A stretch of 6,962 nucleotides of DNA from NCBI GenBank assembly GCA_018650745.1, contig JABIFK010000577.1, positions 1 through 6,962 of the forward strand, given 5' to 3'. The notes beneath the pieces were generated by a model. It made no database searches. It saw nothing but the letters and a program-made list of their open reading frames with translations, and was not told where the DNA came from. The translations under genes were made by a program, and so were the position numbers. Below, one piece after another: positions 1 through 5,233 of this stretch (positions are counted from its first letter, which is position 1; each line of letters starts with the position of its first letter). The DNA is from Candidatus Latescibacterota bacterium (GTDB taxonomy: Bacteria > Latescibacterota > UBA2968).

Positions 1-1384
1 ACACAACAGACTGCTCTTAGGGCGTGGTGCAACATTAAAAGACAGCTACGTCACGCGCCTCAAACAAATGGGGCTGCCCGCACTTTATATTCAAGACGCA
101 GACACCAGTGATATTTCTGTTCCCGAAATGATCCCACCAGCTGCACGTGCCAAAGCCATTCAGAATCTCACCAACACCTTTCAAGCAGTGACACATTCCT
201 TAGATGGAATGCGCCAACTCTCACTCGAAGAAGCCCACGAACACGTTCACTCCAAGCGTTTTATCGACACATTTAAATCCACAACAAACAACCAAGGCAT
301 CGACCAAATTGTAGGTGACGTAGATACCTTGGTGGATCAAATCATGAACAAAGATGTCATTTTGGGCCTTAACTCCATTAAAATCCATGACAACTATACT
401 TTTCAGCATTCTATCGACGTCACACTCATGGCCCTTCTATTGGCCAGAAAAGTAGGATGGAAAAAAGAACGCCTCACCGCATTTGGCATTGGATGCCTTT
501 TACATGATTTGGGCAAAATTTTTATTCAAAGCGACATTCTAAATAAACCCGGTCGGCTCTCAGAAGAAGAATTTGAGATCATGAAATCTCACCCCACATT
601 GGGATTTGATCTCATTCGCACCCTTGCCCCACACCTAAGCAACCTGGTTGCACATGTTGCCTATCAACATCATGAGCGACAAGATGGATCGGGTTATCCA
701 CGTGGCATCAAAGGCAATCAAGCCTTGGGACGCAACGAACCCGACACCATTCACGACTTTGGCGCAATTGCAGCTGTCGCCGACATTTACGATGCAATGG
801 CATCAGACCGTCCTTATCGACAGGGCTGGCCAGTCGATCGGGTCGTCAATCTCATCAAAGAGTTATCGGGGTCACACCTCAACCCTCGTGTTGTTGAAAT
901 CTTTCTGCAAACAGTAGCGCCCTTTCCCATTGGGACAAACATACGCATCCTCAATGGTTCCTACGTGGGTTATGAAGGCGTTGTTGCCGATATTGAAGAC
1001 AAAGACCTCACCCATCCTATCGTTCGCCTTCTCAGTGACCCTCAAGGTAATCGCATCGATGCCATTCAGTTCGATTTACGAATAGACGAAGACATGCAAC
1101 TAGAATCTGTGCGAGATGGCGCTCCTCAACTAGAACCCCTTGGCAGTTCGCAAAAAGTTGTTACGATATTAAACCAAGCAGAAGCAGACCGACCTCTACA
1201 ACCCATTATCCAACAAAACAATGCCATTTGTTCTTCGTGCGGCTACGAAAACCAACCCTCCGTCAACGTTTGTAGTGAATGTGGTACCGGATTGCCCATT
1301 CTCGGAAAATGCAAATCTTGCGACCATCAAAACAAACCTTCGAGTAAGTTTTGTAGTGAATGTGGTTCTTCGCTAAACGCCTAA
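1..1384 (+). CDS. HD-GYP domain cyclic-di-GMP phosphodiesterase with C-terminal double zinc ribbon (5' end outside window)
   Basis: The predicted role is hydrolysis of cyclic di-GMP, or a related cyclic dinucleotide, in the cytoplasm. Residues are numbered from the ATG at 68. The HD-GYP signatures are intact: HDLGK at 146-150, HHERQDG at 201-207 and GYP at 209-211, with further likely metal ligands at H114, H175 and D239. The position four residues before H114 is Tyr; trinuclear family members carry a Glu there, so I infer a binuclear site. A small beta-rich segment follows (about 285-345), then a linker, then two C-x2-C-x10-C-x2-C zinc ribbons (C388/391/402/405 and C415/418/429/432). The frame has no stop from position 2 onward, and those 22 codons read like the usual N-terminal region of such proteins (LLLGRGATLKDSYVTRLKQ). 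The true start therefore lies upstream of the window. Stop TAA is at 1382-1384. The family call is firm; the substrate and the target of the ribbons are unknown. Confidence 0.93.
   Translation, partial: HNRLLLGRGATLKDSYVTRLKQMGLPALYIQDADTSDISVPEMIPPAARAKAIQNLTNTFQAVTHSLDGMRQLSLEEAHEHVHSKRFIDTFKSTTNNQGIDQIVGDVDTLVDQIMNKDVILGLNSIKIHDNYTFQHSIDVTLMALLLARKVGWKKERLTAFGIGCLLHDLGKIFIQSDILNKPGRLSEEEFEIMKSHPTLGFDLIRTLAPHLSNLVAHVAYQHHERQDGSGYPRGIKGNQALGRNEPDTIHDFGAIAAVADIYDAMASDRPYRQGWPVDRVVNLIKELSGSHLNPRVVEIFLQTVAPFPIGTNIRILNGSYVGYEGVVADIEDKDLTHPIVRLLSDPQGNRIDAIQFDLRIDEDMQLESVRDGAPQLEPLGSSQKVVTILNQAEADRPLQPIIQQNNAICSSCGYENQPSVNVCSECGTGLPILGKCKSCDHQNKPSSKFCSECGSSLNA
1269..1366 (+). repeat. Tandem duplication encoding the two zinc ribbons
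   Basis: The 17-mer TTTGTAGTGAATGTGGT occurs at 1269-1285 and again at 1350-1366. The copies are exactly 81 nt (27 codons) apart, which matches the 27-residue spacing between equivalent cysteines of the two ribbons (C388 to C415 and C402 to C429). Both copies encode the C-S-E-C-G knuckle. The nucleotide identity suggests a fairly recent in-frame duplication or gene conversion. Confidence 0.7.
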
Positions 1385-1451
1385 ACCGCACGATTAAGCT
1401 TGACTTACCACACATATAACCCCACATTTCTAGATATCATCCTATTCATTT

Positions 1452-1455
1452 GGAG
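1452..1455 (+). promoter_or_regulatory. Ribosome binding site deciding the start at 1461
   Basis: GGAG lies 5 nt before ATG 1461. An in-frame GTG at 1455 overlaps this motif and would have no good site of its own, so ATG 1461 is preferred. Confidence 0.6.
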
Positions 1456-1460
1456 TGATT

Positions 1461-1787
1461 ATGTCCGTATCTGGAGTTATCGCACTGGCTGCTTGCGTGA
1501 GCAGCGTTTTTTCAAAAATCATTTTTACCGTTCGAATGAAAAATCTAGAACGTGTACATGAAACAGAACACGCCAACTACCAAAAGGCTAAAAATGAGCT
1601 CCATGCAGCCGCGCAACATAACAAACTCCTTGAAGTTGAAGTAAAACAGCATGAGGGGCGGAGACGTGCAATACTGCGCAACATCAAAACAACAACTGAT
1701 ACGCTGGCAAAACTCCAGACACGCAAGGAAGAAGACGACTCCATTCGCGAATATCAAAAAGATCTTATCAAGGGCAAACCACAATAG
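1461..1787 (+). CDS. Small membrane-anchored coiled-coil protein, unknown function (first of a pair)
   Basis: This is a 108-residue protein that I do not recognise. Residues 3-24 are hydrophobic (VSGVIALAACVSSVFS, then Lys18-Ile-Ile-Phe-Thr-Val) and fit a single membrane segment, although the Lys18 inside it is unusual. From about residue 26 to 104 the protein is highly charged and helical with no Gly or Pro apart from Gly66, and it has partial heptad spacing (L57, V61, I71, I75, L82, L85). The Arg and Lys residues just after the membrane segment suggest, by the positive-inside rule, that the coiled coil faces the cytoplasm; this is an inference. The gene follows the HD-GYP stop by 76 nt and precedes a gene of the same architecture by 11 nt, so the two are very likely cotranscribed. 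No enzymatic motif is visible. It could be a scaffold or a partner subunit of the next protein. Confidence 0.75.
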   Translation: MSVSGVIALAACVSSVFSKIIFTVRMKNLERVHETEHANYQKAKNELHAAAQHNKLLEVEVKQHEGRRRAILRNIKTTTDTLAKLQTRKEEDDSIREYQKDLIKGKPQ

Positions 1788-1798
1788 AAGGCAACGTC

Positions 1799-2095
1799 AT
1801 GTCAGGCATTACAGAGATTTTTTTAGGCATTACTATTGTGGGCATCATCATGACGGTGAAAGTCCTTATGGACGGCTATCGAGACCTGAACTTTCTCAAA
1901 GCCAAAATTACTGCCCTGAAAGACTCCACCATAGATTCCCAAACCCAATTGGTGACCCAAAGCGACGAAAACAAAGACATTGAAACCGCGTTACAAGAAA
2001 TAAAAACCGAAGTAGAAGAGCTCTCAAAAAAAGAAAAAGATATGAATGATCAAATAACAACCCTTCGCACAGACCTTGACGGTAACAAAAGATAA
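1799..2095 (+). CDS. Small membrane-anchored coiled-coil protein, unknown function (second of a pair)
   Basis: This is a 98-residue protein of unrecognised family. Residues 4-24 form one hydrophobic segment (ITEIFLGITIVGIIMTVKVL), followed by a basic/polar stretch (Lys34, Lys36, Lys41). The C-terminal half is a clean coiled coil: I61, L65, I68, V72, L75, M82, I86, L89 and L93 fall on alternating 4-3 spacing, with only E79 breaking the hydrophobic seam. A ribosome binding site AGAAGG (1786-1791) overlaps the stop codon of the preceding gene and lies 7 nt before the ATG. The close spacing and shared architecture suggest that the two products act together, perhaps as a hetero-oligomer on the inner membrane. 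The transcript ends at the hairpin immediately downstream. There is no recognisable similarity to characterised spanin, FtsB/FtsL or Tat proteins beyond general shape. Confidence 0.77.
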   Translation: MSGITEIFLGITIVGIIMTVKVLMDGYRDLNFLKAKITALKDSTIDSQTQLVTQSDENKDIETALQEIKTEVEELSKKEKDMNDQITTLRTDLDGNKR

Positions 2096-2098
2096 ACA

Positions 2099-2151
2099 CA
2101 GACAATAAAAAAAGGGGCAGACTTATAGTCTGCCCCTTTTTTTATTGTCTG
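2099..2151. terminator. Bidirectional rho-independent terminator between convergent genes
   Basis: This is a perfect 25-bp inverted repeat: arm 2099-2123 pairs with arm 2127-2151 around the 3-nt loop TAT. The GC core is GGGGCAGAC/GTCTGCCCC. It is flanked by a run of seven A on the left and seven T on the right, so each strand presents a GC stem followed by a U tract. It lies just after the stop of the plus-strand gene (2095) and before the end of the minus-strand gene (2173), as expected for a shared terminator. Confidence 0.93.
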
Positions 2152-2172
2152 CCTCATTTACCATCTCACCCC

Positions 2173-3486
2173 CTATCGCTTCTCCACCACCTCTGCCACA
2201 CCATAAAACTGACCCGCCTGCGGTAAAATACCCGTCGCGTGTTGTGAATGCACGCATACCAGTTGTCCATCGTTTCGAGCAAACACAGTTGTCACAAAAG
2301 CCACATCATCTACAGCTAAAAACGTCAATGCCATTTCACTTGCCACAATCCTTACGGCTTTTTTTGTCTCACCCATAAGCAAAGTCGCCGTCTGTTTTTT
2401 TAAATCAATCGCATCAAAAGTTAATTCAGGCGCCTGATCGTCATAACGCGCCTCACCATCACGCACCAACTTCCCATCGGGCCACTTAACACGCGTGCCA
2501 GGGCCCAATAAACAACGAATGGTTTTTGCTGACATCAAGATGTCAATGGGTGCCTCGTCAGGAGAAACACCTAATATTTCGGGTAGTGCAGATGCTTGTG
2601 ACAGCGACGCTACACGACTCTTACCACCATAGGCATTAATGGAAACATTCGTTTTAGCTTGTGCCGCATCTCGAAAGTCTGCAACTATTTCAGGTGCCAA
2701 CATCAGTGCCGTTGTTCCTTCACCTTCTATCACAAACCAATGTTTGGCTTTTCGAAACGCACCAATACCTGGCATCCGTCCCATATATGATGTTTGTTTG
2801 CTGTGCTCATAAAATAACCCTCGCACAGAATCATACGACACTTCAAAACGGTCTTGATAATCTTTATCTTGCCCTACAATTTCAAACAGTGCACCACGCA
2901 TGATAACTGCACAGGCATAATCGTCTGTGTTCGATTTGCCTTTATCAGTTACCGTCGTTCTAAAAACACGGCACTTGCGAAACACAATATCATCAGCCAC
3001 ACGTGGTATGCCATCAACAGACTGTACAATCTCTTTTTTGGATCGACTTGCTGCAACACTTAAAAATGCCCCATCAATCTCTCTATCCAACATCAACAAC
3101 ACATCTCTATCATTCTCATCTTCTGTATATCGAATGGCAAACCAACGTTGATCGCGCCCATCAAAACTTTCCTGGTATAAAGGTGCCGCACGGTGCAACG
3201 AGCGTGGCAAATGATCACCAATATCAGAATAAGTCATCGTTTGAATCATATCATAAGGAATTACGGTGAGATGAGCATACCGATAATCATTCCCCAAAAT
3301 CATAACATCATCATCTCGAAAGCGCACCACAACTTTCATTAATTTTTCGCCACCACGCAAATCACCCGTGGCTTTTATGCGCACGGGATCGCGCTCCAAA
3401 ACGTGAACATCATCAAATGAATCATTGGCGCGAACCACAGAACAACTGAAAAACACAAACAAAAAGATTGCCTGAATGATCCACAT
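2173..3486 (-). CDS. Sec-exported protein of unknown function with tandem duplicated domain
   Basis: This is a 437-residue protein. Residues 1-20 are a Sec signal peptide (MWIIQAIFLFVFFSCSVVRA) with likely signal peptidase I cleavage after Val-Arg-Ala20; Cys15 is not in a convincing lipobox. The mature part contains two similar beta-rich units at about 51-155 and 192-287. IPYDMIQTMTYS aligns with VSYDSVRGLFYE, QRWFAIRY with KHWFVIEG, and DVLLMLDREIDGAFLSVA with TALMLAPEIVADFRDAA. This looks like a duplicated PH/GRAM-like fold, by inference only. The C-terminal third (about 310-435) is a separate beta-rich region containing LLGPGTRVKWPDGKL and LVCVHSQHATG. ATG 3486 is chosen as the start because GGAG lies 6 nt upstream and it follows the response-regulator stop by 1 nt. 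The alternative GTG at 3498 would overlap that stop and bury the binding site. Its tight coupling to the receiver gene suggests a shared regulon. No catalytic motif was identified. Stop TAG is at 2173-2175. Confidence 0.8.
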   Translation of the reverse strand: MWIIQAIFLFVFFSCSVVRANDSFDDVHVLERDPVRIKATGDLRGGEKLMKVVVRFRDDDVMILGNDYRYAHLTVIPYDMIQTMTYSDIGDHLPRSLHRAAPLYQESFDGRDQRWFAIRYTEDENDRDVLLMLDREIDGAFLSVAASRSKKEIVQSVDGIPRVADDIVFRKCRVFRTTVTDKGKSNTDDYACAVIMRGALFEIVGQDKDYQDRFEVSYDSVRGLFYEHSKQTSYMGRMPGIGAFRKAKHWFVIEGEGTTALMLAPEIVADFRDAAQAKTNVSINAYGGKSRVASLSQASALPEILGVSPDEAPIDILMSAKTIRCLLGPGTRVKWPDGKLVRDGEARYDDQAPELTFDAIDLKKQTATLLMGETKKAVRIVASEMALTFLAVDDVAFVTTVFARNDGQLVCVHSQHATGILPQAGQFYGVAEVVEKR

Positions 3487-3487
3487 A

Positions 3488-3880
3488 TTATTCTCCACTC
3501 AATGCATGGATTGACTGTTGAATATCAAAAAGTTCTTGTGCCAACTGTGCCAGCGTCATCACAATATTTAACTCAAATGGTTTGCCAATAATCACGTCCG
3601 CATCACTAACATCTATGTCAAGAGTATCTGCGGTATACGCCGACACAATCGCAATCACAGCACGTGGCATCGCATGCCGAATCATAGGCAAAGTTTCCAA
3701 ACCACTCAGACCCGGCATCCGAATGTCTAAGGTCACCAAATCATAACGGTGTTCCATTGTTAAACCCAATGCATGTTCACCATCTTCGGCCAAATCTATC
3801 TGATCACATCCAACAGCCTCTAAAGCCGCCGCCAGAAGTTCCCGAACACCGGGTTCATCATCAACAATCAAAACGCGCAT
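3488..3880 (-). CDS. Single-domain response regulator (stand-alone receiver, CheY-like)
   Basis: This 130-residue protein consists of a phosphoacceptor receiver domain only. The canonical residues are all present: acidic pocket Asp7-Asp8, phosphoacceptor Asp52 in LDIRMPG, switch Ser80, and Lys100-Pro101 at the end of beta-5. An alpha-5 helix and a short tail follow, with no DNA-binding or enzymatic output domain. It therefore probably works by protein-protein contact or as a phosphorelay intermediate. No histidine kinase is visible in the window. ATG 3880 is preceded by GGTGA at a 6-nt gap. The stop TAA (3488-3490) is 1 nt from the start of the exported-protein gene, so the two form an operon with the receiver first. 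The family assignment is firm; the partner and output are unknown. Confidence 0.93.
   Translation of the reverse strand: MRVLIVDDEPGVRELLAAALEAVGCDQIDLAEDGEHALGLTMEHRYDLVTLDIRMPGLSGLETLPMIRHAMPRAVIAIVSAYTADTLDIDVSDADVIIGKPFELNIVMTLAQLAQELFDIQQSIHALSGE
3493..3496 (-). promoter_or_regulatory. Ribosome binding site deciding the start at 3486
   Basis: GGAG on the minus strand lies 6 nt before ATG 3486 and inside the last codons of the response-regulator gene. It supports translationally coupled initiation at 3486 rather than at the GTG at 3498, which overlaps the motif. Confidence 0.6.
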
Positions 3881-3927
3881 AAAATTTCACCAAATCCCTT
3901 ATGTTTATCTTTTTTCTATTTAACTAC

Positions 3928-3936
3928 AATATAGCA
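3928..3936 (-). promoter_or_regulatory. Candidate extended -10 promoter for the response-regulator operon
   Basis: On the minus strand TGCTATATT gives an extended -10 (TGn) plus TATATT, which matches TATAAT at 5 of 6 positions. No good -35 hexamer sits 17 nt upstream, which is tolerated for extended -10 promoters. Transcription would start near 3921, leaving an AT-rich leader of about 40 nt before ATG 3880. Confidence 0.4.
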
Positions 3937-3968
3937 TATCACCTTGCAAAACGCCACCCGCCTTTTGC

Positions 3969-3997
3969 TTGACATCCTACGCCCTTTACGATATTTT
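3969..3997 (+). promoter_or_regulatory. Candidate sigma70 promoter for the TRAP binding-protein gene
   Basis: A perfect -35 hexamer TTGACA (3969-3974) is followed after 17 nt by TATTTT (3992-3997), a 4 of 6 match to the -10 consensus. The expected start of transcription is near 4004, giving a leader of about 40 nt that includes the strong ribosome binding site. It lies back to back with the candidate minus-strand promoter, forming a divergent control region at 3881-4043. Confidence 0.6.
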
Positions 3998-4033
3998 CGC
4001 CCAGCAATGGAAGTCTGCGAACCAAAAATTAAG

Positions 4034-4039
4034 AGGAGG
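4034..4039 (+). promoter_or_regulatory. Strong ribosome binding site for dctP
   Basis: AGGAGG, within AGAGGAGG, ends 4 nt before ATG 4044. It fixes the start of the binding-protein gene at 4044 and argues against the upstream in-frame TTG at 3969. Confidence 0.85.
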
Positions 4040-4043
4040 CCCA

Positions 4044-5150
4044 ATGAACAAGCTCAAACGACGTGATTTCATAAAAAAAATCCCCCTTGCTGGAGGCGCA
4101 TTCGTCGCAGGATGTGCATCGCCTCAAGAAACCAATGCCCCAGCCATTCACACGGGCAAAACATACGAATGGAAAATGGTAACCACGTGGCCGCCTCATT
4201 TTCCCATCTTGGGCGAAACAGCTGACAACCTCGCCAAGTGGATTGGTGAAATGTCTAATGGCCGTCTCAAAATACAAGTTTATGGGGGTGGTGAGCTCAT
4301 CCCGCCGCTCGAAGGGTTTGATGCCGTCAGCCAAGGTATTGCCGAAATGTGCCATGGCGCATCTTATTATTGGGCCGGCAAAGCACCAGCCACTCAATTT
4401 TTTGCTGCCGTACCCTTTGGCATGAACTCCCAACAAATGAATGCTTGGATCACAAGTGGTGGCGGTCAGGCCCTTTGGGAAGAACTCTATGCACCCTTTA
4501 ACCTTATTCCAATGCCAGCAGGCAGCACCGGGTTTCAGATGGGCGGATGGTTCAACCGCGAAATCAATACCATAGCCGACTTCCAAGGCCTAAAAATGCG
4601 CATGCCAGGTTTGGGTGGCAAAGTCCTCTCCAAGGCCGGTGGCTCAGCAGTGCTTTCCGCTGGTGGCGAAATTTTCACCAATCTCGAACGCGGTGTCATC
4701 GATGCCACCGAGTGGATCGGTCCCTATCACGACTATCTCATGGGCTTTTATAAAGCCGCGAAATATTATTATTACCCTGGTTGGCACGAGCCAGGTACCA
4801 TTATAGAACTCATTGTCAACAAACAGGCCTTAGAAAGTTTGCCCAAAGACCTACAAGCCATTGTGCGTGCCGCAGCTGCACGTGCCAGTGTTTGGGCTTT
4901 GGCCGAATTTGAATCCAAAAATAACACATACCTACAAAAACTCATCACCGAAAAGGGTGTCCAACTCAAAAAGTTTCCGGATCCTGTGCTCAAAACATTA
5001 AGACAATACGCCCAAGAAGTTGTAGATGAGGTCATTGCCTCTGATGCGATGAGTAAAAAAGTTTACACATCGTTCAATGACTTCCGAAAAAATGTATCTG
5101 CTTGGGCAGATGTATCCGAAAAAATCTATTACACCAGCATCAGCGGATAA
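4044..5150 (+). CDS. dctP: TRAP transporter solute-binding protein (DctP family, TakP/FcbT1-like), Tat-type lipoprotein
   Basis: This extracytoplasmic binding protein captures an organic acid and hands it to the DctQM permease. The 368-residue length is normal for the family once the lipoprotein leader is counted. The N terminus has a twin-arginine motif (KRRDFIKK, residues 5-12), a short hydrophobic stretch and a lipobox FVAGC ending at Cys24, so export by Tat and lipid anchoring are likely. The mature protein carries the typical DctP layout: YEWKMVTTWPPHFPILGE (41-58), FDAVSQGIAEM (92-102), SYYWAGKAPA (107-116), the signature substrate-carboxylate Arg186 in LKMRMPG, ATEWIGPYHD (221-230) and YYYYPGWHEPG (241-251). 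These match the TakP/COG4663 branch, whose studied members bind 2-oxoacids with a sodium ion, or serve mannitol/chloroaromatic-type systems. The exact substrate cannot be read from sequence. Its permease genes lie convergently downstream on the other strand. Family confidence is high, substrate confidence low. Confidence 0.95.
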   Translation: MNKLKRRDFIKKIPLAGGAFVAGCASPQETNAPAIHTGKTYEWKMVTTWPPHFPILGETADNLAKWIGEMSNGRLKIQVYGGGELIPPLEGFDAVSQGIAEMCHGASYYWAGKAPATQFFAAVPFGMNSQQMNAWITSGGGQALWEELYAPFNLIPMPAGSTGFQMGGWFNREINTIADFQGLKMRMPGLGGKVLSKAGGSAVLSAGGEIFTNLERGVIDATEWIGPYHDYLMGFYKAAKYYYYPGWHEPGTIIELIVNKQALESLPKDLQAIVRAAAARASVWALAEFESKNNTYLQKLITEKGVQLKKFPDPVLKTLRQYAQEVVDEVIASDAMSKKVYTSFNDFRKNVSAWADVSEKIYYTSISG

Positions 5151-5160
5151 CAACACCAAA

Positions 5161-5232
5161 TGGCACAGGTCAACAAGTCATAGGTCAGGGTCAAAAACCG
5201 TTTTTTGATCTGTGACTTGCAGACCTGTGACA
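5161..5232. terminator. Long imperfect inverted repeat between convergent dctP and dctM, probable bidirectional terminator
   Basis: Left arm 5161-5197 resembles the reverse complement of right arm 5201-5232. The pairing blocks are CACAGGTC with GACCTGTG, CAAGTCA with TGACTTG, and TCAAAAA with TTTTTGA, around a CCG apex. There are a few mismatches and a bulge of about 6 nt (near 5184-5189) on the left arm. The innermost stem is AT-rich rather than GC-rich, so it is not a textbook intrinsic terminator. The right arm ends 2 nt before the dctM stop codon. Placement between two 3' ends supports a termination or mRNA 3'-end stabilising role; a dispersed palindromic repeat is the alternative. Confidence 0.55.
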
Positions 5233-5233
5233 T

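Noticed and set aside
68..70. ATG at 68 as the start of the HD-GYP gene
   Set aside because: The frame stays open to the left edge and the 22 upstream codons read as typical HD-GYP N-terminal sequence, so this Met is probably internal.
1400..1420. TTGACT (1400-1405) and TATAAC (1415-1420) as a promoter for the coiled-coil genes
   Set aside because: The hexamers are only 9 nt apart and no acceptable -10 lies about 17 nt from TTGACT. The genes may simply be cotranscribed with the HD-GYP gene.
1651..1983. 110-codon plus-strand open frame spanning the two coiled-coil genes
   Set aside because: It lies in another frame over both genes, has an Arg/His-rich translation, and lacks a ribosome binding site. 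The two coiled-coil frames have proper sites and coherent architecture.
3430..3445. Cys15 of the exported protein as a lipoprotein attachment site
   Set aside because: The preceding residues Phe-Phe-Ser do not fit a lipobox, and a signal peptidase I site after Val-Arg-Ala is more convincing.
3487..3498. GTG at 3498 as the start of the exported-protein gene
   Set aside because: It overlaps the GGAG ribosome binding site and adds four polar residues ahead of the signal peptide; ATG 3486 is better placed.
3969..4043. In-frame TTG at 3969 as the start of the TRAP binding-protein gene
   Set aside because: It would put 25 uncharacteristic residues ahead of the Tat signal and has no ribosome binding site. 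The TTG is part of a TTGACA -35 element, and AGGAGG points to ATG 4044.
4029..4586. 185-codon minus-strand open frame opposite dctP
   Set aside because: It is antisense to a well-supported gene, has no ribosome binding site or recognisable domain, and is Cys/His/Trp-rich in the way reverse frames often are.
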